A stretch of 64,000 bases of DNA from UBA1723 sp045629285 (GTDB lineage: Bacteria; Bacteroidota; Bacteroidia; Bacteroidales; Paludibacteraceae). A program made the translations under genes and the position numbers. The notes under the pieces were generated by a model. The model ran no database searches and was not told where the DNA came from. It was given only the letters and a program-made list of their open reading frames with translations. Every line of letters begins with the position of its first letter. The stretch's first letter is position 1. The stretch spans positions 1-64,000 of the forward strand of contig JAZQQY010000015.1 in assembly GCA_045629285.1 (NCBI GenBank), read 5' to 3'. Shown here piece after piece: positions 1 through 8,772 of this stretch.

Positions 1-2158
1 TTGTGTATGACGCACATGGATCATCTGCATTGAAATCCTTATCATCAGTAATAGAAAGAGTATAGTCACTTGCTGCGATTGCACGGAAATAAACCTTATC
101 ACCAGTAACAACACCAGCAAAGGCATCAGTACCGGCCTTCACCTTTAAGTCCTTAGTAGGATTTGAAATTCTCTTCCATGAAGTCTTGTCATCAGGAGTC
201 AAAGTCCACTGATACAAATAACGAACATTATCAGCACCACCAAAATAATTTGTCAACATATCTGATGGCTTAGCATAAACCATAATCTTATCATCTGAAT
301 TATCACAAGTGATAGTATCAGTTTCAAAAGTATTAATGTCAAAGTAAGCCTGCAAAGATGGAGCGGCACATGCACGAATAATGATATCATCAAGAACCAA
401 GTCGTTACCATTCTGGTCTGTATTCTGATTATTGACAATCTCTAGTTTGATGGCATCATTCCTCTCCAAGAAGATCTGTCCGTTAATCTTTACCCAATCA
501 CCAGTACCTCTATCTGCTGGCAAAGTCTGAGTAGCTTGTTCTTCTACAACGTTAGTTGGATTACCAATCTCTGTCAATCTTACTGTCACATCAACCGGAT
601 TGTATTTTCCAGCTGCCGAAGATGTAAAGATTGAAATATAACACTCAAAGAACAACTGTCTGTTCTGACATAGATTAGTGATTTCACGTTCATAAATATT
701 CTGACCTCCAGTCTTGTCCTTACAGTTAATCAACAAGCAACAACCTTCCGGAGTTCCTGAATGGTCAAAATGGATACCTGAGTTAAGCTTAACTCCATGC
801 AAGTCGGCGGCCCACTCCAATTTTGCTCCAACCATTCCTTTGTAAGCACCATTATAACCAGTCAACACACCAGCAACAGCATACTCTCCATCCTGAAGTG
901 GACCTTCTCCCTGGAACTTACAGTTCAAAGGTGCTTCCTTCAACTCATATCTAAATGGAACTGTGGTCTTCTTTGTTTCCTGTTTAGGATTTGCGATATC
1001 ACTGTAATCCCATACTTTATATGTCATACCAGTAGGATCTGACAAGTCGAATTCACCAAAATCATCCTTAAACACGACCTTACGAGATGCTGGCATTGGT
1101 CCGTTATCTGTTATAATCTCACAACACTTCTCTGTACTAAGTTCTAGAACATTAGAATCAAATGAAACTCCACCGTATGTCACTCTAAGCGATAGCTTAT
1201 AATTCTTTGGTGTTGCTGGAGTTTCAAATGAATAATTAGGAGAAGTTGCTCCAGAAATTGGAGTTCCATTGTCAAGCCATTGATATGTAGCACCCTGGTA
1301 AACTCCTTTTAGCTTAACATTAGCAATTTCACCTGAACAAATTGTCTTTCCATCTTCAGAATAAATTTCAGGTTTGATTTCACCGTAAACTTCTACACCA
1401 GTAATCTGAAGCGATGAACAATCATTGTTCATATACTGGCTTGTCATGTTTACATTAACATAAAAGGAACCCTCAGCATCTGCTTTTACAGTTTCTACAT
1501 ATTCACTTTTAACACCATGAGCAACCTGCTTAGCATCCTTACCCAAAAATTTGTTCGCCTCATCCATGTTTGCAGAAACCTTGAAGGCAACAAGCTGATG
1601 TCCGCCCATCTGACACGCCAAATCAGCATATCCAACAGCATCAGGATCAATAACCGAACGATACTTGATTACTACTTTTACATCGGAACCTGGTTGAATT
1701 CCATTCAATGTATAGTTAAGGATATTCTTGTTTTGACCACCCATACCACCTTTAATACGGCTCCAAAGAACACCCCAATTATCAGAATCATCATCAATGT
1801 AATGCAAAGAGTCTAGCTGAATAGGATTACCAGTGATAGCCATAAACTCACCATCATGGAAGTGAGAAGCGATTGCTTCACCTTTGTTTGCAGTTGCCTT
1901 ACTGTAATCATACTCCAGGTCATCTGCTTTACTTGGTTGAGTTCCGGTCAATTTAATGACTCCACCCATAACACCCGTCATCTTGATCTCATTTGTTCCG
2001 ACGTACGCCTTACCTACAGCAGGCACACTAGGTTCAAAGTCGGTACCACCAAGAAGAATTTGCTTGCCGCCGCCCATCTGAGCATAGGAGCCATTGACTG
2101 CACCTAAAGCTAAAAGTACAGCAAAAGCAAAACGCTTAATAAAACCATTACTTTTCAT
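1..2158 (-). CDS. Large secreted protein with Ig-like domain, 3' end outside window
   Basis: This is the N-terminal ~719 codons of a protein that runs off the left edge of the window. It starts with ATG at 2158 and a signal peptide: a basic start (MKSNGFIKRF), a hydrophobic core and a likely cut after GSYAQ. Around residues 245-310 is an Ig/PKD-like stretch containing YQWLDNG and SPNYSF, a pattern common in large Bacteroidota surface proteins exported by T9SS. Residues ~490-560 contain AGKYNPVDVT and GTGDWVK, which recur in the gene relic at 57550-57840. The C terminus is not visible, so a T9SS sorting domain can only be inferred. A TATATTTG -7 box lies at 2242-2249, and the 5' UTR holds AATAGGGTA shortly before the start. 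An adhesin or matrix protein is plausible; no enzymatic motif was seen. Confidence 0.75.
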   Translation of the reverse strand, partial: MKSNGFIKRFAFAVLLALGAVNGSYAQMGGGKQILLGGTDFEPSVPAVGKAYVGTNEIKMTGVMGGVIKLTGTQPSKADDLEYDYSKATANKGEAIASHFHDGEFMAITGNPIQLDSLHYIDDDSDNWGVLWSRIKGGMGGQNKNILNYTLNGIQPGSDVKVVIKYRSVIDPDAVGYADLACQMGGHQLVAFKVSANMDEANKFLGKDAKQVAHGVKSEYVETVKADAEGSFYVNVNMTSQYMNNDCSSLQITGVEVYGEIKPEIYSEDGKTICSGEIANVKLKGVYQGATYQWLDNGTPISGATSPNYSFETPATPKNYKLSLRVTYGGVSFDSNVLELSTEKCCEIITDNGPMPASRKVVFKDDFGEFDLSDPTGMTYKVWDYSDIANPKQETKKTTVPFRYELKEAPLNCKFQGEGPLQDGEYAVAGVLTGYNGAYKGMVGAKLEWAADLHGVKLNSGIHFDHSGTPEGCCLLINCKDKTGGQNIYEREITNLCQNRQLFFECYISIFTSSAAGKYNPVDVTVRLTEIGNPTNVVEEQATQTLPADRGTGDWVKINGQIFLERNDAIKLEIVNNQNTDQNGNDLVLDDIIIRACAAPSLQAYFDINTFETDTITCDNSDDKIMVYAKPSDMLTNYFGGADNVRYLYQWTLTPDDKTSWKRISNPTKDLKVKAGTDAFAGVVTGDKVYFRAIAASDYTLSITDDKDFNADDPCASYT

Positions 2159-2442
2159 ATATGTTTTACCCTATTAAATTTCAAATAAATTTTAGAACTT
2201 AAAACAATACTCACTTTATACTTTTACACAAAATGAGAAAGCAAATATATAAAAAAAAAGACAAAAAAGAGTTTTTTTGAAAAAAAACAACCTTATAACA
2301 TAGTTTTAGAACGAATAAGTAAAGAAAGTGATATGGTTACGACATATTTGCCTAGCGAAATAAATGCATTGAAAAATTTTCATAAAAGAAAAAAAAGTTA
2401 CAATTTTGCAAAACATATAAATGCGAATTATTCTGTTAAGTT
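2159..2442. other. Intergenic region between divergent genes
   Basis: No ORF is supported in this AT-rich spacer. On the minus strand it holds the -7 box TATATTTG (2242-2249) and the long 5' UTR of the secreted protein. On the plus strand it must carry the promoter of the winged-helix gene, but I cannot place a box with confidence. Confidence 0.5.
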
Positions 2443-2670
2443 ATGGAGAGTAAATTGATTGGAATCATCGGCGAAAATGCCGGTGTAGTTTGGAGATTCT
2501 TGAACGCATCTTCAAGTGAAAAATTCTCTTTTGAACAGTTGAAAAAGGGAACTAAACTAAAGAATGATGAATTATCTGCCGCAATCGGTTGGTTGGCTAG
2601 AGAGAACAAAATCCAAATTGAGGAGAACGGTTCAAAAGCATACTACAGTGCCATTGAATTCTACTTCTAA
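2443..2670 (+). CDS. Small winged helix-turn-helix protein (DUF2582-like)
   Basis: The 75-residue protein resembles the small Bacteroidota/archaeal winged-helix family DUF2582 (PF10771). The order is an opening helix (IGIIGENAGVVWRFLN), a helical pair with KKGTKLKNDELSAAIGWLARENKI as two short parts, and a C-terminal wing with the YYSAIEFYF ending. In this family the fold suggests DNA or protein binding, but no function is established and there is no effector domain. The length is normal for the family. It is a single-gene unit: the next gene is on the opposite strand and a strong terminator follows at 2677-2707. It starts at an ATG after AT-rich sequence with no Shine-Dalgarno site, as is usual in this phylum. 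Confidence 0.8.
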   Translation: MESKLIGIIGENAGVVWRFLNASSSEKFSFEQLKKGTKLKNDELSAAIGWLARENKIQIEENGSKAYYSAIEFYF

Positions 2671-2676
2671 AAACAA

Positions 2677-2707
2677 AAGCGATTGGAAAACCAATCGCTT
2701 TTTTTAT
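2677..2707 (+). terminator. Rho-independent terminator after winged-helix gene
   Basis: A perfect 10-bp stem (AAGCGATTGG / CCAATCGCTT) with an AAAA loop is followed by a T run. Confidence 0.9.
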
Positions 2708-2715
2708 TAAAACGG

Positions 2716-2741
2716 ATAGAGACGTAGCGTGCCACGTCTCT
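2716..2741. repeat. Inverted repeat TAGAGACGT...ACGTCTCTA
   Basis: Two 9-bp arms flank an 8-base loop (agcgtgcc). It lies just past the stop of the M42 peptidase and may serve as its terminator, but on that strand it has only a weak downstream T run. Similar GAGACGT palindromes are scattered in Bacteroidota genomes, from memory; no second copy was seen in this window. Confidence 0.5.
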
Positions 2742-2756
2742 ATGATGATATAATGT

Positions 2757-3863
2757 TCAATAATTGTTGCAAGGAATGAAATCTCTGATTTCCTCCTTAT
2801 CAATCTTTTTGATTGTCTCGACAAGCAACGAAATGATTGCATCAACATCACGAAGATCACAAACCTCAACAGGGGTATGCATATAACGATTAGGAATAGA
2901 GATCAATGCTGTCGCAACACCTTCTCTTGTAAGCTGAATCTTACAAGTATCCGTACCTCCTGTAGCAGATGAATTAGTCACATTCTGATAGGCAATGCCC
3001 TTCTCTTCAGCTGTATCCTGCAACAAATGAACCAATGCTACATTATTATCTGCACAATGACGAATCACAGCTCCGTCGCCAAGTTTACATGTACCATATT
3101 TCTTTGCAGAACAATCTGGCACATCAGTAGCAAAACCAACATCCAAAGCAAAACCGACCTGCGGATTGACTTTATAAGCACTTGTAACAGCACCTCGACA
3201 TCCTACTTCTTCCTGAGACGAAGCAACGCCATAGACACCAACCTTCAAATCTTCCTTTGAAAGTCGACGGATCACCTCCGCAACAATAAATGCTCCAATT
3301 TTATCATCTAATCCTTTGCTGGAAATCCTATGTTTTCCAATAAACGAAACATTAGACACTACAGCAACCGGATCTCCAATTTGAACCATCTCCTTTGCTT
3401 CCTCAGCGCTCTCGGCTCCAATGTCAACCCAAAGTTCATCTAGTTCCAATGCCTTTACTCTTTCTGCCGCAGTCTGTAGATGGATCGGTTTCTTGCCAAT
3501 CACTCCCCTAACCTTCCTTCCTCTAGAAAGGACAACAACCTCAGTACCAGGAACAGTAAGCAAATCAATTCCACCATGCTTACGTACATAAATGTAGCCA
3601 TTGTCGTCGATATGCATTACCTGAAAGCCGATTTCATCGATATGGCCACAAAGCATAATCTTGAAATCTGCATCTGGATTGATTACTCCATAGGAATTAC
3701 AAAGCACATCTCCTTCAACAACAGCGAACTGCTGAACATAATCCATCCAGCAATGAGCAGCCTCCATTTCATAACCAGATGGAGAATACGAAGAAAGTAG
3801 GTTCTCCAAAAAACCTACGCTGCTCTCGTCAATGTTTTTATAATCTGATAAATTCATAGTCAT
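2757..3863 (-). CDS. M42 family metallopeptidase (glutamyl aminopeptidase-like)
   Basis: This is a cytoplasmic dinuclear-metal aminopeptidase of the M42 (FrvX/PepA) family, which trims peptides from the N terminus and usually forms tetrahedral dodecamers. The visible metal and catalytic motifs are GHIDEIGF (His74, Asp76), KGLDDKIGAF (bridging Asp), SSQEEVGCRGA (catalytic and metal Glu pair), DVGFATDVP (Asp) and YMHTPVEV (C-terminal His). The length of 368 is slightly above the usual ~350. The annotated ATG lies only ~6 bases from the predicted transcription start, so the second Met (3857) is an equally good start. The gene stands alone, with its own promoter at 3876-3906. Confidence 0.92.
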   Translation of the reverse strand: MTMNLSDYKNIDESSVGFLENLLSSYSPSGYEMEAAHCWMDYVQQFAVVEGDVLCNSYGVINPDADFKIMLCGHIDEIGFQVMHIDDNGYIYVRKHGGIDLLTVPGTEVVVLSRGRKVRGVIGKKPIHLQTAAERVKALELDELWVDIGAESAEEAKEMVQIGDPVAVVSNVSFIGKHRISSKGLDDKIGAFIVAEVIRRLSKEDLKVGVYGVASSQEEVGCRGAVTSAYKVNPQVGFALDVGFATDVPDCSAKKYGTCKLGDGAVIRHCADNNVALVHLLQDTAEEKGIAYQNVTNSSATGGTDTCKIQLTREGVATALISIPNRYMHTPVEVCDLRDVDAIISLLVETIKKIDKEEIRDFIPCNNY

Positions 3864-3875
3864 AGATTTACATCA

Positions 3876-3906
3876 CAAAAGTAGTAAATAATCCGCAATT
3901 ATCAAT
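3876..3906 (-). promoter_or_regulatory. Promoter of M42 peptidase gene
   Basis: Read on the minus strand it is ATTG-N19-TACTTTTG, close to the Bacteroidota consensus TTTG-N19/21-TAnnTTTG. Confidence 0.65.
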
Positions 3907-3995
3907 CAATTATTTAACCAAGAGATTACGTTTACATTGGACAATGTAAGTAATAAGCAGAAAAGAAATATACAATAAAACGTTGAAAAACAAAA

Positions 3996-4020
3996 AGCGA
4001 CGCTCAAAAAGAACGTCGCT
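3996..4020 (-). terminator. Terminator after PorP/SprF gene
   Basis: The stem AGCGACG/CGTCGCT, with a loop of 11 bases, is followed on the minus strand by TTTTTG. It lies just past the PorP/SprF stop. Confidence 0.85.
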
Positions 4021-4048
4021 CAAACTATTATAACTACTTATTGCTAAT

Positions 4049-5047
4049 TTATCGACAGAAGTGCTGTGTCTTACAGAACGAGTAGCTAAGCATAACCTCA
4101 TGGTCTCCCTTGTTATGTCTGTTGATACCAGTCAAAGTCAAACCATAAGTATAACCGATGTTAAACTGCTTAATTCTAACACCACCCATTGGTCTCAAGC
4201 TCAAAGGCTGTGCATTACCCTTATCCAAAGCGTGACGATACAATAGCTCAACCCAATAACCGAAGTCCTTACCTGGAACATCCTGCATAAACTTCAAGTG
4301 GAAATCTAGCTGACGCTGACCATCTGCATCAAACTTGAACATTGCACCTGGCTCAAACTGCATTCCATCACCCAACTGGAAATCATAACCCAAGAAGATG
4401 AATGGATTGATAGGTCTTACCGGTTCTGATGCACCCAACTCATCCAATGTTACAGGAATCAAGTTTGCGATACTTACACCAGCGAAGAAATTGTCAAACA
4501 AGAAATAAGTACCGAATGCTGCATTGAAGTAGTATCCCTTATCCTCATCTCCATTTGCCAACACCATATCTGTCGATTCCTTCTGAAACAATTCTCCAGA
4601 GAATCCATAATTTGAAACAACTCCAGCGATTGCAAATGACAACTGACGACGAATATCTCTCTGCTTCATCATATATCCACGAGTGCTACCACCTGACAAT
4701 GGAATATGATAACCTAGAGAAACCTGACCTCCTCTACGAATTGAGTTACCGTTCTTATCCAAATATACATAAGCACCGATACCTAGTCGTTCCATACCAC
4801 CACGCAATCTTGTACGGAAACTTAATGTAGTCGTACGAGGTGTATCACCCTTCTCTCCCGGCATACCAGTCCACTGAAGTTTACCTGTCCACATAAAGTG
4901 AGTACAGCGCTCAGCACCAGCAACAGCAGGGTTGACCAAGTAATAATTGTAATAGTACTGATCATAGACGATCTCCTCTTGCGCCTTTAGTCCTGTCTGT
5001 GATAGCAAGACCATCGTCAATGCTACTAAAATGTGTTTTATCTTCAT
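4049..5047 (-). CDS. PorP/SprF family outer-membrane protein (type IX secretion associated)
   Basis: The 332-residue protein has a signal peptide (cut near LKAQEE) and the family start EIVYDQYYYNYYLVNPAVAGAE as two adjoining parts, with the diagnostic YxxNPAVAG pattern. The rest alternates short hydrophobic strands (GIGAYVYLDKNG, QVSLGYHIPLSGG, FFAGVSIANLIP) as expected for an outer-membrane beta barrel. PorP/SprF proteins work with T9SS and, when next to large adhesins, help them reach or stay on the surface. Here there is no adjacent cargo gene; the nearest large exported protein is the partial gene at 1-2158, with two genes between. Its exact partner is therefore unknown. It is monocistronic, with a promoter at 5127-5158 and a terminator at 3996-4020. 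Confidence 0.9.
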   Translation of the reverse strand: MKIKHILVALTMVLLSQTGLKAQEEIVYDQYYYNYYLVNPAVAGAERCTHFMWTGKLQWTGMPGEKGDTPRTTTLSFRTRLRGGMERLGIGAYVYLDKNGNSIRRGGQVSLGYHIPLSGGSTRGYMMKQRDIRRQLSFAIAGVVSNYGFSGELFQKESTDMVLANGDEDKGYYFNAAFGTYFLFDNFFAGVSIANLIPVTLDELGASEPVRPINPFIFLGYDFQLGDGMQFEPGAMFKFDADGQRQLDFHLKFMQDVPGKDFGYWVELLYRHALDKGNAQPLSLRPMGGVRIKQFNIGYTYGLTLTGINRHNKGDHEVMLSYSFCKTQHFCR

Positions 5048-5126
5048 TTTTCAACTATTTTGCAACAGTTCTTAAATAATGGTAATTAGAAATAGGTTTT
5101 ATCCTAGTTCATATTCTAACGTTTGG

Positions 5127-5158
5127 CAAATATAAGTAAGTTTAATAAAACGTGCAAT
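5127..5158 (-). promoter_or_regulatory. Promoter of PorP/SprF gene
   Basis: The minus strand reads ATTG-N20-TATATTTG. Confidence 0.6.
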
Positions 5159-5188
5159 ACTTTTTTACTTTTCTTTACATATTTCTTA

Positions 5189-6574
5189 CTAATATGCTGC
5201 TTTATCACCTTTTATCATGTTAAAAACAGTTTGAAATATGATTCTTATATCTAGCCAAAAGCTCCAATTCTCAATATACCAGACGTCCTGTTTCACACGC
5301 CCTACCATCTGACTGATATCTGATGTTTCACCACGGAATCCAGTTACCTGCGCCCAACCAGTAATACCCGGTTTTGCAAGGTGACGCACCATATACTCGT
5401 CTATCAGTTTTGAATACTGCTCTGTCTGACTTACCATGTGGGGACGAGGCCCGACAACCGACATGTCGCCAAACAAAACATTGACAAACTGAGGCATCTC
5501 ATCCAAATTGGTCTTTCTCAACACCGCGCCGACCTTAGTGATACGGGAATCGCCTTTTGTCGCCTGCAACTTGTCGGCCTCTGCATTGACCTTCATAGTA
5601 CGGAACTTCAAGCAATAGAAATCCTTTCCATTCTTTCCTGTTCTCTTCTGCTTGAAGAAAATTGGCCCAGGGGATGAGAACTTCACCGCAATTGCCACAA
5701 TCAAATATACCGGTGAAAGCAGCAATAGCACCAAAACCGAAAATACAATATCAAACAAACGTTTTCCTAGTCTATTCCAAGGCTCCTCTAATGGTTCATC
5801 ACGGAACAAAATCATAGGAATATTTGCGACAGATACCAACGATACTCCTTTCTTAATGTATCTGTTAAAATCTGGAACAATCAAACTTTTAACGAAACAT
5901 CGCTCTGCCTCCTGCAATATTTCAAGCGACTTTCTATCCTCACCTGCAGGCAATGCACTGATCACTTCGTCAACCTTACCTTCTCTTATCAATGACAAAG
6001 CATCAGCCAACTTCCCTTTAACTAAAGATGCATCAACTTTATAATCATCTTCCGTTCCATCATCATAAACGCCAAGCACATTATAACCCTGCCATTTATT
6101 ATATATAAGTATATCATACACTTCGGCAGCTATATTTCCAGCACCTAAGATAATAACATTGCTTGTATTACGAGGCAAATGTCGCCAATAACGATAGATA
6201 TTACGTGCCACATATCTCCACATGAATACTACAAAAAATAGAGCAGTGAAGAATACAGCAAAAAATCTTACAGAAAACGTAATCTTTGATACAATAAATA
6301 CGACTATCAATATCAAAGAAAACAAAAATACCGTGCGAAACACTTTTGACATGATACCTTCAATCACCGCAGTTGGCTTATCAAATATCATACCATGCTG
6401 CGAAAACGAAACAGCATACGCTAAAGATGCCAAAGCATGAAGCATATTGCTAGTTGACGGCTCCACCCAAAAGCTCAAAAGACTCATAGTTACCATCAGA
6501 AGCAAATTCAACAAGAGCATCTCAACGATAAATACAATTCCTTTGAAGAATATATTTATGTAATTAACAAACAT
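5189..6574 (-). CDS. Undecaprenyl-phosphate sugar phosphotransferase (polyisoprenyl-P hexose-1-P transferase)
   Basis: This inner-membrane enzyme starts polysaccharide repeat units by moving a sugar-1-phosphate from a nucleotide sugar to undecaprenyl phosphate. The N-terminal ~120 residues form several membrane helices. Residues ~135-250 are a Rossmann-like CoA-binding-type domain with VIILGAGNIAAEVYDIL. The C-terminal ~200 residues are the catalytic bacterial sugar transferase domain (PF02397): KRLFDIVFS at the re-entrant helix, SPGPIFFKQKRTGKNGK, FYCLKFRTMK, KTNLDEMPQFVNVL and the hallmark DMSVVGPRPHM. The length of 461 fits the WcaJ/PssY-type long form. No other polysaccharide genes are adjacent, so the pathway (capsule, exopolysaccharide or O-glycan) and the sugar cannot be read from context. 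A TATCTTTG -7 box is at 6648-6655. Confidence 0.92.
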   Translation of the reverse strand: MFVNYINIFFKGIVFIVEMLLLNLLLMVTMSLLSFWVEPSTSNMLHALASLAYAVSFSQHGMIFDKPTAVIEGIMSKVFRTVFLFSLILIVVFIVSKITFSVRFFAVFFTALFFVVFMWRYVARNIYRYWRHLPRNTSNVIILGAGNIAAEVYDILIYNKWQGYNVLGVYDDGTEDDYKVDASLVKGKLADALSLIREGKVDEVISALPAGEDRKSLEILQEAERCFVKSLIVPDFNRYIKKGVSLVSVANIPMILFRDEPLEEPWNRLGKRLFDIVFSVLVLLLLSPVYLIVAIAVKFSSPGPIFFKQKRTGKNGKDFYCLKFRTMKVNAEADKLQATKGDSRITKVGAVLRKTNLDEMPQFVNVLFGDMSVVGPRPHMVSQTEQYSKLIDEYMVRHLAKPGITGWAQVTGFRGETSDISQMVGRVKQDVWYIENWSFWLDIRIIFQTVFNMIKGDKAAY

Positions 6575-6708
6575 ATATCTTTTGTAAATTAATCACTTAC
6601 AATCAATCAATACCTTAAATCCACCTCTTTCTAAAGCAGATCGAGAACAAAGATAGTCACTTTTAACGATTTCCAAGCAAAGAATTCTAAAAAAATGTTA
6701 AAACAGCA

Positions 6709-8745
6709 TTACCAAATGTTTGCACGACGACTTGGATCGATATACATAGAGTCTTTTTCTGTAACACCAAAAGCATCATACCACTCATTAATATGCGGTA
6801 TTGCTCCATTCACTCTCCACTTGCCAAGAGAATGTGGATCTTCCTTTGTTCTGCGAATAATTTCCTCTGGTCGAATGTTGTTTGCCCACACTCCTGCATA
6901 CGACAAGAAAAATCTCTGCTCAGGAGTGAATCCATCAACCTCGGTCAACGGATTTGTCTTCATCGCTCTTTTCAAAGCATTGAATGAGATCTTCAAACCT
7001 CCATGATCGGCCAAATTCTCACCCAATGTGAATTTTCCGTTCGCATAAACTCCCGGAGCTACTTCTATACCGTTGAAATATTCCATAATGCTGCTTGATC
7101 GTAGAGTAAAAAGAGCAGCATCCTCAGGAGTCCACCAGTCGCGCAGATTTCCGTCAACATCAAACTGACGTCCCTGATCATCATATCCGTGAGTCATCTC
7201 ATGACCGATCACGACTCCTATCGCTCCATAATTATATGCATCATCGGCATCCATGTCAAAGAATGGTTTCTGCAAAATACCGGCCGGAAAGCAGATCTCA
7301 TTTGTAGACGGATTGTAATACGCATTGACTGTCTGCGGATTCATGTGCCACTCTGTCTTATCAACTGGTTTGCCGGCCTTATCAAGCATGATATCAGCTT
7401 TGAATCGGCTGATTCTCTTTGTGTTTTCCCAAAGATTTTCATCTGTAATCTCAAGCGATGAATAATCTCTAAACTTGTCAGGATATCCGATTTTAACTGT
7501 TAGTCCTGCCAATTTTTCTTTTGCCTTCACCTTCGTAGAATCTCCCATCCACGACAAGCTATCCAAACGTTCAGCATACGAATCTTGCAGATTCTTAACA
7601 AGTTGAACCATTCTTTCCTTATGCGAAGCAGGGAAATACTTCTCAACATACATCTCTCCGATAGCTTCTCCCATCGCACCTTCAAGTGTCGACACTGCTC
7701 TCTTCCATCTTGGCGACGGTTCCTGTCGACCTGACAACACCTTACCATAGAAATCAAAGTTCGCATTATAGATCTCATCGCCAAGTGAACCAGCAGCACG
7801 ATCAATCAACTGCCATGTCATGTAGTTTTTCAACACTGTAAGATCCTCTTTTGCAATTAGATCAACGGCTTTCTTAATCGGAGGAATCTGAGAAACATTG
7901 ATCGAATCTTCCTTCAAATTGAATTTACCGAAATATGTATCCCAATCAAAACCAGCAAAATCCTCCTTAAACTGAGCAAATGTGATCTTATGATAATTGT
8001 CGTTAGGGACACGAAGCTGTTCTTTTGAATAGAACGATTCAGCCAAAGCTGTCTCGATCTTCATTACATCTTCGGTACACTTCTTTGCATTTTCTTCTGA
8101 ATAACCGAATAGTTTGAACATTCTGTCGACATGAGAGACAAACTGCTCACGGATATTCAACATTGATGAATCTTTCTTAGAAAGATAGTAGTCACGACTG
8201 CCAAGAGATAGTCCACACTGATAAGTATGAAGCATATTCATCTTACTGTTCTTGTCGTCAGCACCGATATAGAATGTAAAGAAGACATTGACATCAATCT
8301 TATGCAAATCTGCAATCAATGCAGGAAGTTGATCCTTACTCTTGATTACATCTATTGCACGAAGATCTTCTTCCAATGGAGCTATTCCTATGGAATTCAA
8401 CTTAGTAGAATCCATATAAAGATTGTAGAGAGTACATAGTTTATCGCCGACACTACCCTTCTCAAACTTCTTTGTAGCCAAATCTTCGATAAGCGACTTC
8501 ATCTGTTGCTTATTCAACTCACCTACCTGCTCAAACGATCCATATCTTGCATATTCTCCAGTCAAAGGATTTTTCTGCATCCATCCACCACATGCAAACT
8601 GATAAAAATCATTCTTGGGATCTGCGGAAGTATCTAAATTTGTCTTATCAATTCCAGATCCAATAACAGGCTGCTTCTCTCCTTCGCCACATGAAGTCAT
8701 GGAAAGAATTGTTGCAGGCAGCAAAGTCAACATAAATTTCTTCAT
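6709..8745 (-). CDS. pepO: M13 family zinc metallopeptidase (neprilysin/PepO-like) lipoprotein
   Basis: The 678-residue protein begins with a lipoprotein signal peptide (lipobox SMTSC), so it is probably anchored in the cell envelope. The mature part starts with the M13 opening DPKNDFYQFACGGWM and runs through the large N-terminal M13 domain. The catalytic domain holds the zinc motif GVVIGHEMTHGYDDQGR (HExxH) near residue 516 and the third zinc ligand in GENLADHGGLKISF (ExxxD). The usual C-terminal CRVW is replaced by RRANIW, as in some bacterial members. M13 enzymes cut oligopeptides outside the cytoplasm. It lies 27 bases after the ABC-F gene and may share its transcript. Confidence 0.93.
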   Translation of the reverse strand: MKKFMLTLLPATILSMTSCGEGEKQPVIGSGIDKTNLDTSADPKNDFYQFACGGWMQKNPLTGEYARYGSFEQVGELNKQQMKSLIEDLATKKFEKGSVGDKLCTLYNLYMDSTKLNSIGIAPLEEDLRAIDVIKSKDQLPALIADLHKIDVNVFFTFYIGADDKNSKMNMLHTYQCGLSLGSRDYYLSKKDSSMLNIREQFVSHVDRMFKLFGYSEENAKKCTEDVMKIETALAESFYSKEQLRVPNDNYHKITFAQFKEDFAGFDWDTYFGKFNLKEDSINVSQIPPIKKAVDLIAKEDLTVLKNYMTWQLIDRAAGSLGDEIYNANFDFYGKVLSGRQEPSPRWKRAVSTLEGAMGEAIGEMYVEKYFPASHKERMVQLVKNLQDSYAERLDSLSWMGDSTKVKAKEKLAGLTVKIGYPDKFRDYSSLEITDENLWENTKRISRFKADIMLDKAGKPVDKTEWHMNPQTVNAYYNPSTNEICFPAGILQKPFFDMDADDAYNYGAIGVVIGHEMTHGYDDQGRQFDVDGNLRDWWTPEDAALFTLRSSSIMEYFNGIEVAPGVYANGKFTLGENLADHGGLKISFNALKRAMKTNPLTEVDGFTPEQRFFLSYAGVWANNIRPEEIIRRTKEDPHSLGKWRVNGAIPHINEWYDAFGVTEKDSMYIDPSRRANIW

Positions 8746-8772
8746 TTCTACAATCTTGTATAATCAAGCAAA

